From contig NZ_CDDB01000052.1 of assembly GCF_000820105.1 (NCBI RefSeq), forward strand, positions 33,890 to 97,889: 64,000 bases of DNA. Direction: 5' to 3'. This document shows positions 6,988 to 14,968 of this stretch, one piece after another (within the stretch, counting starts at the first letter, position 1; each line of letters begins with the position of its first letter). The translations under genes were made by a program, and so were the position numbers. This DNA comes from Aeromonas schubertii (GTDB lineage: Bacteria; Pseudomonadota; Gammaproteobacteria; Enterobacterales; Aeromonadaceae). Below the pieces are notes generated by a model, which made no database searches, had not been told where the DNA came from, and saw nothing but the letters and a program-made list of their open reading frames with translations.

Positions 6988-8169
6988 TCAGAGGGCGCTA
7001 CCGGGTTGCGGGGCCCGGCCCGTGCGCTCCTGGGTGAGGATAAAGAGCAGACCCAACAGCGGGAGCAGGGCGCCGAAGAAGGGGAGACTCGCCGGCCCGA
7101 AGTGGCTGTCGACCACGGCGCCCCCGATCACCCCTCCCAGGGCGTTGGCGACATTGAAGGCCGAGATGTTGGCGGTCGCCGCCAGCTCGGGGGCGCGGGT
7201 GCCGTGGCGCATGACACGCATCTGCATGGCGGGCAGGTTGGCGAAGGTAGCGACGCCAAACAGGAAGGCCGCCCCCAGGAAGAGCCACTGGCTGCCGGCG
7301 ACCAGCCCGACCAGCAACATGGAGGCCAGGGTCATCAGCGGCCAGATCCGCAGGGCGCGCTGCAGGCTGTGGTCGGCACTGTGCCCCCCAATGCTGTTGC
7401 CGATGACCAGGCCGAGACCCACCACGACCAGTACTCCGGTGATGCTCTCGCGCTCGAAGCCGGCCACCTGCTCCGCGAGGGGGGCTATGTAACCATAGAG
7501 GGCCATGAAGCCGGACCAGCCGAGGACGGTGAAGAGCAGGCTGGCGATCAGATCCCAGTTGCGAAACGCCCCCAGTTGATGACCGAGTGAGCCCCCCTGC
7601 TCCGCGGGTTGGCGGGGAATGGCCAGGGCGATGGCCAGCAGGGCGATGACGCCGAGCAGGGCCACGGCCAGGAAGCTGGTGTGCCACTCCATGGCGTTGC
7701 CAATCCAGGCGCCCGCCGGCACCCCCAGCACGTTGGCCAGGGTCAGCCCTGCAAACATCTGGCCGACGGCACGGCCTGCCATCTTCTCGCTCACCATGCG
7801 GGTCGCCACTACGGCACCGATGCCGTAGAAGGGGCCCTGGGTCAGGCCGGCCAGGATGCGGCTCACGATCAGGGTGGTGTAGTCGGTGCTGTAGGCGGCG
7901 ATCAGATTGGCGATCACAAAGAGCACCATCAGGGCCAGCAGCACATTGCGCTTCTCGAAGCGGGCCAGCCAGAGGGTGAGGATGGGGCCGCCGAAGACGA
8001 TGGCCAGGGCATAGGCGGTGATGAGGTTGCCCGCCTGACCTGCGGTGACCCCCAGGGTGTCGGCCACCTGGGGCAGGATGCCGGCGATCAGAAACTCGGC
8101 GGTGCCGATGGCAAAGGCGCTTAAGGTGAGGATCCAGATCCGGGCCGGTAAGGTTTGACGCTGTTTCAT
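6988..8169 (-). CDS. MFS drug/metabolite exporter, DHA1 family (AraJ-like)
   Basis: This 393-residue inner-membrane protein has 12 predicted membrane segments. Diagnostic motifs include TLSAFAIGTAEFLIAGILPQVADTL in helix 1 (family motif GTxEFxxxGLLP), LARFEKRNVLL in the first cytoplasmic loop, and the antiporter-type LGVPAGAWIGNAMEWHTSF in helix 5. It is close to AraJ/YdhP-type proton-driven exporters; the substrate is unknown. The SDR gene starts upstream 10 bases away on the same strand, so the two genes are likely co-transcribed from the SDR-lysR intergenic region. Confidence 0.85.
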   Translation of the reverse strand: MKQRQTLPARIWILTLSAFAIGTAEFLIAGILPQVADTLGVTAGQAGNLITAYALAIVFGGPILTLWLARFEKRNVLLALMVLFVIANLIAAYSTDYTTLIVSRILAGLTQGPFYGIGAVVATRMVSEKMAGRAVGQMFAGLTLANVLGVPAGAWIGNAMEWHTSFLAVALLGVIALLAIALAIPRQPAEQGGSLGHQLGAFRNWDLIASLLFTVLGWSGFMALYGYIAPLAEQVAGFERESITGVLVVVGLGLVIGNSIGGHSADHSLQRALRIWPLMTLASMLLVGLVAGSQWLFLGAAFLFGVATFANLPAMQMRVMRHGTRAPELAATANISAFNVANALGGVIGGAVVDSHFGPASLPFFGALLPLLGLLFILTQERTGRAPQPGSAL

Positions 8170-8179
8170 TCTGGTCGCC

Positions 8180-8857
8180 TCAGTTGATCAGGGCGCCGCC
8201 ATCGATGTCGATGATGGCGCCGCTCATGAAGGGGTTGTCGATAGCCAGCAGATAGCCGGCGGCCAGATCGTCGGCCCGACCGTGGCGGCCAACCGGCAGG
8301 GTGGCCGCAGCCCGGCTCAGCATCGCCTCTTTGGCTTCCCCGCTCATGGCACCGTAGGCCTCGGTGTCGGTGAGGCCGGGGCTGACCACGTTGACCCGGA
8401 TAGGGGCCAGCTCGCGGGCCAGTATCTTGGCGGCCGCCTCGAGGGCGGCATTCATGGTGGTCTTGACCAGGGTGCCCGGGACCGTCTTGCGGGCCAGGAA
8501 GCCGCTGGTCAGGGTGATGGTGCCGCCGGGGGCCATATGGGAGGCGGCACAGCGAATGACGGCCAGGGTGCCCCAGAACTTGATGTCGAAGGCCGCCTTG
8601 GCCGCCGCCAGATCCAGACCGAGCAGATCTCCGCTCGGCGCCTGGGATCCGGCGGTGATCACCAGGTTATTCACCTGGCCGAGGGGGGCGAGGAGCGCCT
8701 CGATGGAGGCGATGTTGGTGATATCCAGGCCGCTTCTGCGGCTGGCGGTGATGACACGGCCGGGGCGCTGACCCAGGGCCTCGGCCACGGCGCGACCAAT
8801 ACCTGTGTGGCCACCGATGATGACGGACAGAGTGTGCTGATGAAATGGCATGGGCAT
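8180..8857 (-). CDS. Short-chain dehydrogenase/reductase-like protein lacking the catalytic Tyr
   Basis: The 225-residue protein has a Rossmann fold with nucleotide motif GGHTGIG (residues 15-21), NNLVITAGS (63-71) and the catalytic-region Ser118 in TLTSGF. The Lys of the YxxxK motif is present (Lys132), but the Tyr position four residues before is Gly128 (PGTLVK). The C-terminal VNVVSPGLTDT (around 153) is typical of SDR. It belongs to an atypical SDR subgroup whose chemistry is uncertain. Two close ATGs (8857, 8851) follow a GAGGA site. It is divergent from the LysR gene, which probably controls it and the following MFS gene. Confidence 0.8.
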   Translation of the reverse strand: MPMPFHQHTLSVIIGGHTGIGRAVAEALGQRPGRVITASRRSGLDITNIASIEALLAPLGQVNNLVITAGSQAPSGDLLGLDLAAAKAAFDIKFWGTLAVIRCAASHMAPGGTITLTSGFLARKTVPGTLVKTTMNAALEAAAKILARELAPIRVNVVSPGLTDTEAYGAMSGEAKEAMLSRAAATLPVGRHGRADDLAAGYLLAIDNPFMSGAIIDIDGGALIN

Positions 8858-8881
8858 GATCCTCTCTGAGACGGCGGGCAA

Positions 8882-8975
8882 TCCGCGCCTTTGTCTGCTG
8901 GAGAAGATAGATTGGACGGTGTATTTTGATAATTGCCGTAAAATCTAAAACATAATTCGGAATATCAATACAATC
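8882..8975. promoter_or_regulatory. AT-rich divergent promoter region between SDR and lysR-type gene
   Basis: This 94-base gap is much richer in A and T than its surroundings. It holds TTGATA (8926-8931) and CATAAT (8951-8956), which could serve the plus-strand gene with a long 19-base spacer, and an imperfect ATTTT...AAAAT dyad (8923-8944) of the kind LysR proteins bind. The exact promoter assignment is uncertain. Confidence 0.35.
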
Positions 8976-9869
8976 ATGCTCGACAACCTCAACCTGTTTC
9001 TGGTCATCGTGGAGAAGGGGGGGCTGGCCGCCGCCGGGCGCGAGCTGGGCCTCTCCCCGGCCACCGTCTCGGAGCGACTGGCCGCGCTGGAGCGCTACTA
9101 CGGTGCCACCCTGCTCAGCAGGACGACCCGCTCCATCAGCCTCACCGAGGAGGGGCGCCTGCTGCTCGAGGAGGGGCGCCACCTGTTGGCCCAGGCCGAT
9201 GGTCTGCGGCGCCGGCTGCGTGACGGGGGAGACGAGATGAGTGGCCTGCTGCGCATCAGCGCCCCGCTGGACTTCGGCACCAGCCGTTTGGTTCCCCTGC
9301 TCGATCGCTTTATGGCGCAGCATCCGGGGATCGCCCTCGATCTCAATCTGACCGACGGTTATCTGGATCTGGTGGGACAGGGGGTCGATCTGGCCCTGCG
9401 TTACGGGGATCTGGCCGATAGCACCCTGAGAACCCTGTCGCTGGGAGAGAATCGTCGGGCCGTCTGTGCCTCACCCGACTATCTGGCGCGTCGGGGTGTG
9501 CCGACCCATCCGGAGGAGCTGTCCGCTCACGACTGCCTGCTGATGCGCTTCGGGGAGCATCCGGAGCGCTGGTGGTCGTTTCAGATAGGGGGGGCGCTGA
9601 AGCGGGTGATGGTCCAGGGACGGCGCATCAGCAACAACGGCCATCTGGTGCGCCAGTGGTGCCTGCGGGGGGAGGGCGTCTGCCTCAAGTCCCGTTGGGA
9701 TGTGGGGCAGGATCTGGCCAGTGGACGCCTGGTGGAGATCCTGCCCGAGTTTGCGGCGCCGGCATCGCGCTTGCAGATTGTCTACCCCTCGGGGCGTCAC
9801 CAGCCACGCCGGGTGCGGGCTCTCATCGACGCCCTGGTGGCCGAGTTTGGTCGCCCCGCTCAGGGGTAG
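8976..9869 (+). CDS. LysR-family transcriptional regulator
   Basis: The 297-residue protein has the LysR N-terminal winged helix (MLDNLNLFLVIVEKGGLAAAGRELGLSPATVSERLAALER, HTH about 16-40) and a C-terminal effector domain starting near residue 90 (LLRISAPLDFGTSRLVPLLDRF), of the CrgA/DsdC-like subgroup. The effector is unknown. It is divergent from the atypical SDR and the MFS exporter, the usual arrangement for a LysR regulator and its targets. Its last 10 bases overlap the end of the convergent AlaX-like gene. Confidence 0.92.
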   Translation: MLDNLNLFLVIVEKGGLAAAGRELGLSPATVSERLAALERYYGATLLSRTTRSISLTEEGRLLLEEGRHLLAQADGLRRRLRDGGDEMSGLLRISAPLDFGTSRLVPLLDRFMAQHPGIALDLNLTDGYLDLVGQGVDLALRYGDLADSTLRTLSLGENRRAVCASPDYLARRGVPTHPEELSAHDCLLMRFGEHPERWWSFQIGGALKRVMVQGRRISNNGHLVRQWCLRGEGVCLKSRWDVGQDLASGRLVEILPEFAAPASRLQIVYPSGRHQPRRVRALIDALVAEFGRPAQG

Positions 9870-10711
9870 ACCCGGGTCTCCATCACCAACCCCTCGTCGG
9901 TCGGGGAGAGGTTGACCTGTACCCGGCCCAACTCGGCCAGGGCGGTGGCATGGGTGCCGCCGCAGGGAATCGTCACCTCGCGCCCGTCCAGGGTGCAGTG
10001 CCACCAGCGTGAATCGATGATGGCCTCCCCGTCGCGGCTGCGGCGGATCGCTCCCCCCGTGGTCATCCAGTCGGCGAGCCGGGCGTTGACCGCCTGCTCG
10101 ATGGCCGGCAGGGCCGCCAGCAGCTCGGGCCCCATCACCCCCTTCTTGCGTAGACTCTTGCCAATGCGGTAGTGCTCGCTCGAGCCGTGAGGTTCGACCC
10201 GGGAGCGGGTAATGGCGAGACGGTCGAAATCGGGTTGGTCGAGGGCATCGCGCTCGGTTGGCTCTTTCTTCCAGAAGGGGATGAGCGCCTGATTGAGGGC
10301 CAGGGCCGCCAGATGACAGCCGCTGTGGCCAAGGGAGAGGGGGAGGCGGTGGGCCCCGTCGACCCGCAGGGTCACCGGCGTGCCGGCGCTCAGGGCGTGC
10401 ACGCCCTGAAGAGGGTGCACCACCACGAAGGCCCAGCCCGGCTCACCGCGCTTGACCGGAATGGCCCGGTCGACGAAGAGCGCTCCCTCCGGACTCACTG
10501 CCCCCATGCGGCAGGAGGCGATGGGCGCTTCGCCCCCCTCCCAGTGCACACTCCCCAGATCCCCCGGTTGATCGGGCCAGAGGTGGCTCTCGGGATGGAA
10601 AGGCGTGAGATCGGTAACCATCAGGGTCTGGTTGTCGGCGATCTGGGTGAGCAGTACATGAGCCTGCTCCTCCAGATGGCCCAGCACGAAGCTGGCGCGG
10701 GTATGTTCCAT
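9860..10711 (-). CDS. AlaX-like aminoacyl-tRNA editing protein (trans-editing hydrolase)
   Basis: The 283-residue protein resembles the alanyl-tRNA synthetase editing domain. It shows both zinc-ligand motifs: HSGCH (His129, His133) and CGGTH (Cys250, His254). AlaX proteins hydrolyse mischarged Ser- or Gly-tRNA(Ala) in trans; related clades deacylate other tRNAs, so the exact substrate is not certain. It lacks any synthetase catalytic domain. The start ATG follows an AGGA. It is convergent with, and overlaps by 10 bases, the LysR gene; upstream on the same strand lies mntH with a terminator between. Confidence 0.8.
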   Translation of the reverse strand: MEHTRASFVLGHLEEQAHVLLTQIADNQTLMVTDLTPFHPESHLWPDQPGDLGSVHWEGGEAPIASCRMGAVSPEGALFVDRAIPVKRGEPGWAFVVVHPLQGVHALSAGTPVTLRVDGAHRLPLSLGHSGCHLAALALNQALIPFWKKEPTERDALDQPDFDRLAITRSRVEPHGSSEHYRIGKSLRKKGVMGPELLAALPAIEQAVNARLADWMTTGGAIRRSRDGEAIIDSRWWHCTLDGREVTIPCGGTHATALAELGRVQVNLSPTDEGLVMETRVYP

Positions 10712-10753
10712 GGGATCCTCCGTCGATGATGGGGGGAGGATACCGTAAAAGCG

Positions 10754-10790
10754 GCGGGCGCCTCATTAACCGATGTTAATGGGCGCCCGC
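10754..10790 (-). terminator. Terminator of mntH
   Basis: A long hairpin has a 5' arm at 10754-10770 and a 3' arm at 10775-10790, complementary over 16 pairs with one bulge and a 4-base loop (cgat). On the minus strand it is followed within 3 bases by TTTT. It lies 22 bases beyond the mntH stop. Confidence 0.65.
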
Positions 10791-10811
10791 GATATCCGGG
10801 TGATGAGGACG

Positions 10812-12035
10812 CTACAACAGGGAGACCAGGAGATAAGCGTTGAGGCCCACCACCAGGGTGACGATGACGCGCCCCAGGGCCTGGGTCAGGGGGTGGTTGC
10901 GGTGCACGCCCATCAGGGCGCGCTCCCCGGTCAGCATCAGCAGCGGGATCAGCGCCAGCGCGATGCCAAAGCTCAGCACCACCTGGCTCATCACCAGAAT
11001 CTCGGTGGTGTTGAGCCCCATGGCGATCACCACGAAGGCGGGGGCCATGGTGATGGCACGGCGCAGCCAGAGCGGGATGGTGAAGCGCACGAACCCCTGC
11101 ATCACCACCTGGCCGGCCAGGGTGCCGACCACGGTGGAGCTGACTCCCGAGGCGATCAGCGACAGGCCGAACAGGGTGGCGGCGGCCTGACCGAGCAGGG
11201 GCGTCAGGGTCGCGTAGGCGGTCTCGAGCTCGGCTACCTGCTGGTGGCCGCTGGCGTGGAAGGCGGCGGCCGCCATCGCCATCATGGCCAGGTTGACGAA
11301 GCCGGCGATGGTCATGGCGATGGCCACATCCACCCTGGTCGAGTGCAGCCGCTGCTCCACGCTGGAATCGGCCTGCTGGCCCTGGGTCAGGGCCGAGTGC
11401 AGGTAGATGACGTGGGGCATCACGGTGGCGCCGAGCACCCCGGCGGCCAGATAGATAGCCTGATCATTGGGCAGGGAGGGCAGCAGGGCCCCCTCGAGCA
11501 GGCTCGGCAGGTGCGGGCGGGAGAAGAGCAGTTCGACCAGGTAGGCGGCGGCCACAAACAGCAGCAGGCCCCCGACCACGAACTCCAGCGGCTTCTGGCC
11601 GCGGCTCTGCAGCATCAGTATTCCCCAGGTGATGACGGCGGTGAGGCAGGCGCCCTCGAGCAGGGTGACCCCCAGCAGCAGCTGGAAGCCGACGGCGGCC
11701 CCGATGAATTCGGCCAGATCGGTCGCCATGGCGATGATCTCGGCCTGTACCCAGTAGGCCCAGACGGCGGGGCGTGGCAGCCGGTCACGGATGTGTTCGG
11801 CCAGGTTCTTGCCGGTGACGATGCCGAGTTTGGCCGACAGGGTCTGTACCAGCATGGCCATCAGGTTGGCCCACACCACCACCCACAGCAGTTGGTAGCC
11901 GAACTGGGAGCCGGCCTGGATGTTGGTGGCGAAGTTACCCGGATCGATATAGCCGATGGCGGCGATAAAGGCGGGACCAAGCAGGCTGAGCCTGAGTTTT
12001 CTCTGCTGCGGCAGGGCCAGTGCGGTGGGTTGCAT
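10812..12035 (-). CDS. mntH: Manganese/divalent metal transporter MntH (NRAMP family)
   Basis: The 407-residue inner-membrane protein has about 11 membrane segments and imports Mn(II), and more weakly Fe(II), with protons. The metal-binding motifs DPGN ([13 protein letters not shown]1) and MPH ([17 protein letters not shown]6) are intact. The frame extends to an in-frame TTG upstream, but the ATG at 12035 has GGGAGGT seven bases before it and is chosen. A Fur-box-like site lies 43 bases upstream. No mntR or other metal gene is adjacent. Confidence 0.95.
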   Translation of the reverse strand: MQPTALALPQQRKLRLSLLGPAFIAAIGYIDPGNFATNIQAGSQFGYQLLWVVVWANLMAMLVQTLSAKLGIVTGKNLAEHIRDRLPRPAVWAYWVQAEIIAMATDLAEFIGAAVGFQLLLGVTLLEGACLTAVITWGILMLQSRGQKPLEFVVGGLLLFVAAAYLVELLFSRPHLPSLLEGALLPSLPNDQAIYLAAGVLGATVMPHVIYLHSALTQGQQADSSVEQRLHSTRVDVAIAMTIAGFVNLAMMAMAAAAFHASGHQQVAELETAYATLTPLLGQAAATLFGLSLIASGVSSTVVGTLAGQVVMQGFVRFTIPLWLRRAITMAPAFVVIAMGLNTTEILVMSQVVLSFGIALALIPLLMLTGERALMGVHRNHPLTQALGRVIVTLVVGLNAYLLVSLL

Positions 12036-12077
12036 GATGTGACCTCCCAAGTCTGATGAAGAGAGGATACATGCAAG

Positions 12078-12092
12078 TGAGAATTATTATCA
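12078..12092. promoter_or_regulatory. Fur box upstream of mntH
   Basis: The 15-base sequence TGAGAATTATTATCA matches the 7-1-7 Fur consensus (TGATAAT, one base, ATTATCA) at 14 of 15 positions. It lies 43 bases upstream of the mntH ATG, where Fur bound to Fe(II) or Mn(II) would repress transcription. The placement fits the known Fur regulation of mntH in enterics; no MntR palindrome is evident. Confidence 0.7.
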
Positions 12093-12133
12093 ATTGGTTG
12101 TGGGTATCGGATCCATCGGCATCACCTTGCCTG

Positions 12134-12162
12134 TTGCAGTCGGGGCCTGCATTTCGTACAAT
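12134..12162 (+). promoter_or_regulatory. Sigma-70 promoter of the rpsF operon
   Basis: TTGCAG (12134-12139), a 17-base spacer and TACAAT (12157-12162) make a good sigma-70 promoter. Transcription would begin near 12169, giving a leader of about 92 bases before rpsF. Confidence 0.65.
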
Positions 12163-12203
12163 ACGCCGCCCTAGAAAGCAGCGTCTACACATACACGTTC
12201 CTT

Positions 12204-12236
12204 GCCTCCGAGGTTTGGCTGCACCCGGGCGGAGGC
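12204..12236 (+). promoter_or_regulatory. Candidate S6:S18 autoregulatory leader structure
   Basis: In the rpsF leader, gcctccg (12204-12210) pairs perfectly with cggaggc (12230-12236), enclosing a smaller ggt/acc helix. The motif CCGAGG falls at the top of the first arm. Known rpsF leaders carry a CCG-containing hairpin bound by the S6:S18 complex for feedback control; this element has the right position and a CCG, but I have not checked it against the covariance model. Confidence 0.5.
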
Positions 12237-12260
12237 TGATTAACCCGTAAGGAGCTGATA

Positions 12261-12659
12261 ATGCGTCATTACGAAATCGTCTTCATGGTTCACCCGGACC
12301 AGAGCGAGCAGGTTCCTGGCATGATCGAGCGCTACACCGGCGCCATCACCACTGCCGGTGGTAAGATTCATCGCCTGGAAGATTGGGGCCGCCGTCAACT
12401 GGCTTACCCGATCGAGAAGCTGCACAAGGCTCACTACGTTCTGCTGAACGTGGAAGCCGAGCAGGCTGTCATCGACGAGCTGGAAACCAACTTCCGCTTC
12501 AACGATGCCGTTATCCGCAACATGATCATGCGTACCAAGCACGCCGTGACTGAAGTTTCTCCGATGGCCAAGGCCAAGGAAGAGCGTTCTTTCCGCCGTG
12601 ACGACGTTCGCAGCGAAGAGTCTGCCGAAGCTGCTACCGAAGCTTCCGCAGAAGAGTAA
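12261..12659 (+). CDS. rpsF: 30S ribosomal protein S6
   Basis: The 132-residue protein begins [25 protein letters not shown], the S6 signature, and has the conserved [24 protein letters not shown] (about 49-72). It binds S18 and the central domain of 16S rRNA in the platform of the 30S subunit. The acidic C-terminal tail ([14 protein letters not shown]) is typical of gammaproteobacterial S6 and is the site glutamylated by RimK in E. coli. AAGGAG precedes the ATG. It is followed directly by rpsR, with no priB between. Confidence 0.98.
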   Translation: MRHYEIVFMVHPDQSEQVPGMIERYTGAITTAGGKIHRLEDWGRRQLAYPIEKLHKAHYVLLNVEAEQAVIDELETNFRFNDAVIRNMIMRTKHAVTEVSPMAKAKEERSFRRDDVRSEESAEAATEASAEE

Positions 12660-12677
12660 TTCCGGATCACTGAATAG

Positions 12678-12920
<243 letters not shown>

Positions 12921-12968
12921 TCAGTCCGGCGCTTACGCCTAACTCAACGAATTTAAAGAGGAAAGGTA

Positions 12969-13415
12969 ATGCAAGTTATCCTGCTCGATAAGATCGCCAA
13001 ACTGGGCGGTCTGGGTGATCAAGTCAACGTTAAGCCTGGCTTCGCCCGTAACTTCCTGATCCCGCAAGGCAAAGCCGTGATGGCCACCAAGGCTAACATC
13101 GCTTCTTTCGACGCCCGTCGTGCCGAGCTGGAAGCCAAGCTGGAAGCCACCCTGGTTGCCGCTCAAGAGCGCGCTGCCAAGCTGGGCGAACTGGCTGCCG
13201 TTGTTATCGCCTCCAAGGCCGGTGACGAAGGCAAGCTGTTCGGTTCCATCGGTACCCGCGATGTGGCTGACGCCATCACCGCTGCTGGCGTAGCCGTGTC
13301 CAAGAGCGAAGTTCGCATGGGCAACGTTCTGCGTTCCACCGGCGAGTACGAAGTTTCCGTTCAGCTGCACGCTGACGTGAAGGCTACCGTACAAATCCAG
13401 GTTGTTGCTGCCTAA
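12969..13415 (+). CDS. rplI: 50S ribosomal protein L9
   Basis: The 148-residue protein has the L9 N-terminal domain ([36 protein letters not shown], with the Gly-rich G-x-x-x-x-V-x-V-x-x-G-Y/F-x-R-N motif), a long central helix, and the C-terminal rRNA-binding domain ([16 protein letters not shown]). It binds 23S rRNA near the L1 stalk and helps maintain reading frame. AGAGGAAAGG precedes the ATG. It is the last gene of the operon and is followed by a strong terminator. Confidence 0.98.
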   Translation: MQVILLDKIAKLGGLGDQVNVKPGFARNFLIPQGKAVMATKANIASFDARRAELEAKLEATLVAAQERAAKLGELAAVVIASKAGDEGKLFGSIGTRDVADAITAAGVAVSKSEVRMGNVLRSTGEYEVSVQLHADVKATVQIQVVAA

Positions 13416-13437
13416 GCAACAGGTCCTGGTTGAAAAA

Positions 13438-13460
13438 CCCGCGCATTGCGCGGGTTTTTT
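13438..13460 (+). terminator. Rho-independent terminator after rplI
   Basis: cccgcgca (13438-13445) pairs with tgcgcggg (13447-13454), followed by TTTTTT (13455-13460) and preceded by AAAAA. It lies 23 bases after the rplI stop. Confidence 0.9.
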
Positions 13461-13515
13461 ATTGCCTGTGACAGGGGTAGAGTGGAGTCGTTATCACTGA
13501 CAGAGGAGGCTTCCC

Positions 13516-14259
13516 ATGGCCGACTGGGTCGAGGGTCGGGTGCTCGAGCGCATCGACTGGACCGATACACACTTCTCCCTGCGGGTACAGGCCGAGCTTC
13601 CCCCCTACAAGGCGGGTCAGTTCACCAAGCTGGCCCTCTGTGACGGCGAGCAGAAGGTGCAGCGCGCCTACTCCTTCGTCAATCCCCCCAGTGCCTCCTG
13701 GCACGAGTTCTATGTGGTCGAGATCCCGGATGGTCAGCTGACCCCCCGACTCGGCTCCCTGCAGGCGGGCGACAGCCTGCTGATTGCCGCCAACCCCAGC
13801 GGTTTTCTTACCCTCGACGAGATCCCCCCCGGCCGCGATCTCTGGATGCTCTCCACCGGTACCGCCATCGGTCCCTTCCTCTCGATCCTGGTCGATGGCG
13901 AGGTGGCGATGCGTTTTGACAACCTGGTGCTGGTGCACGGGGTGCGTCATGGGGAAGAGCTCGCCTATCAGCCCCTTATCGAGCAGTTGAAGGAGCGCTA
14001 TGGGGGGCGATTGTGCTATGTGCCCATGGTGAGCCGGGAAGTCTGGGCCGGAGCTCTCTCGGGGCGGATTCCGGCGGCCATCGAGGGAGGCGCCCTGGAG
14101 CAGAGGGTCGGGCTGACCATAGCCCCGGAGACGAGTCAGGTGATGATCTGCGGCAATCCCGAGATGGTGCGCGATACCCAGCGGGTGCTCATGGAGCGGG
14201 GGCTGACCAAGAACCTGAGGCGAAAACCCGGCCAGATCAGCGCCGAGAACTACTGGTAA
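13516..14259 (+). CDS. fpr: Ferredoxin/flavodoxin--NADP+ reductase
   Basis: The 247-residue flavoprotein transfers electrons between NADPH and ferredoxin or flavodoxin. FAD-binding RAYSFVNPPS (about 55-64, family motif RxYS) and the pyrophosphate region SFVNPP... are present; the NADP-binding half has MLSTGTAIGPFLSIL (about 114-128), LVHGVRHGEELAY and CGNPEMV. It ends in AENYW, an aromatic C terminus like the E. coli Fpr EHYW. GAGGAGG lies upstream of the ATG. It is a single gene ending at a hairpin shared with the convergent carbonic anhydrase gene. Confidence 0.93.
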   Translation: MADWVEGRVLERIDWTDTHFSLRVQAELPPYKAGQFTKLALCDGEQKVQRAYSFVNPPSASWHEFYVVEIPDGQLTPRLGSLQAGDSLLIAANPSGFLTLDEIPPGRDLWMLSTGTAIGPFLSILVDGEVAMRFDNLVLVHGVRHGEELAYQPLIEQLKERYGGRLCYVPMVSREVWAGALSGRIPAAIEGGALEQRVGLTIAPETSQVMICGNPEMVRDTQRVLMERGLTKNLRRKPGQISAENYW

Positions 14260-14262
14260 GCA

Positions 14263-14287
14263 GACAGGGGGCCGATGGCCCCCTGTC
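14263..14287. terminator. Bidirectional hairpin between fpr and carbonic anhydrase gene
   Basis: A perfect 11-bp stem pairs 14263-14273 with 14277-14287 around a 3-base loop (gat), midway between two convergent stops. The T tract is poor on both strands (tcgttgt on the plus strand), so it may terminate weakly or stabilise the 3' ends. Confidence 0.6.
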
Positions 14288-14302
14288 TCGTTGTACGCCT
14301 CA

Positions 14303-14863
14303 TCAGAACTCGTTGGAGAGCGCCTTGTAGCCCTTCACCAGATCGATGTTGGTGTGGGCCACATCTTCCGAGAACTCGGCGGCGTCCACCGTCACCCTGG
14401 GGATGGTGGCCAGATCGCTCTGCTGATTGATGCGGGTGGTGGAGGGGACGTAGAACTCGGGGGGCAGATCGCAGCCATCCACCACCGAGTTGTGGCGTAC
14501 CACGCAGCCATCACCGATGTGGCAGTTGAACAGCACGCTGTTGAAGCCGATGAAGACCCGGTTCCCCACTTCGCACGGCCCGTGCACTATGCTGCGGTGA
14601 GCGATGGAGCTGTACTCGCCGATGGTGACGGCGGCTCCCGACTTGGAGTGGATCACCACCCCGTCCTGAATGTTGGAGTTGGCGCCGATGACGATGGGCT
14701 CCATGTCGCCGCGCTCGTCGACCTCGTCGGCGCGGATCACGGCGTAGGGGCCGACGAAGACATTCTCGTGAATGATCACCTTGCCGCAGATGATGGCGGT
14801 CTTGTCGATATAGGCCGATTCGTGGATGACCGGCAGGTGGCCGGAGGGGTTCTTGCGGATCAT
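14303..14863 (-). CDS. Gamma-class carbonic anhydrase-like hexapeptide-repeat protein
   Basis: The 186-residue protein is a left-handed beta-helix of hexapeptide repeats: IIHENVFVGPYAVIRADE, SNIQDGVVIHSK, YSSIAHRSIVHGP, VFIGFNSVLFNCHIGDGCVVRHNSVVDG. The three His metal positions of gamma carbonic anhydrases appear as His in VVIHSK, SIAHRSIVHG. It therefore could interconvert CO2 and bicarbonate; some relatives are acyltransferases or inactive. The C-terminal helix (DVAHTNIDLVKGYKAL) packs on the helix as in CamH-type proteins. It is a single gene convergent with fpr. Confidence 0.75.
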   Translation of the reverse strand: MIRKNPSGHLPVIHESAYIDKTAIICGKVIIHENVFVGPYAVIRADEVDERGDMEPIVIGANSNIQDGVVIHSKSGAAVTIGEYSSIAHRSIVHGPCEVGNRVFIGFNSVLFNCHIGDGCVVRHNSVVDGCDLPPEFYVPSTTRINQQSDLATIPRVTVDAAEFSEDVAHTNIDLVKGYKALSNEF

Positions 14864-14947
14864 GGGGCTTTCCGTGGGTTGCTGACAGAACGCCCCAGCT
14901 TACTCCTAAACAGTATTAGGTGAAACTGCCACACTCCTCCGGACACC

Positions 14948-14965
14948 GGGGCCCCGAAGGGCCCC
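14948..14965 (-). terminator. Possible terminator of the MHS transporter gene
   Basis: ggggccc (14948-14954) pairs with gggcccc (14959-14965) around cgaa, 4 bases from the transporter stop on the minus strand. There is no T tract, so termination efficiency is doubtful. Confidence 0.4.
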
Positions 14966-14968
14966 GCC

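Noticed and set aside
10773-12056. 427-residue plus-strand frame over mntH
   Set aside because: Extremely rich in Gln, Gly and His; it is the antisense shadow of a membrane protein gene.
14305-14310. CRISPR arrays, tRNA genes, insertion sequences and prophage genes in the window
   Set aside because: I looked in intergenic regions and found no regularly spaced repeats, no cloverleaf sequences, no transposase or integrase frames.
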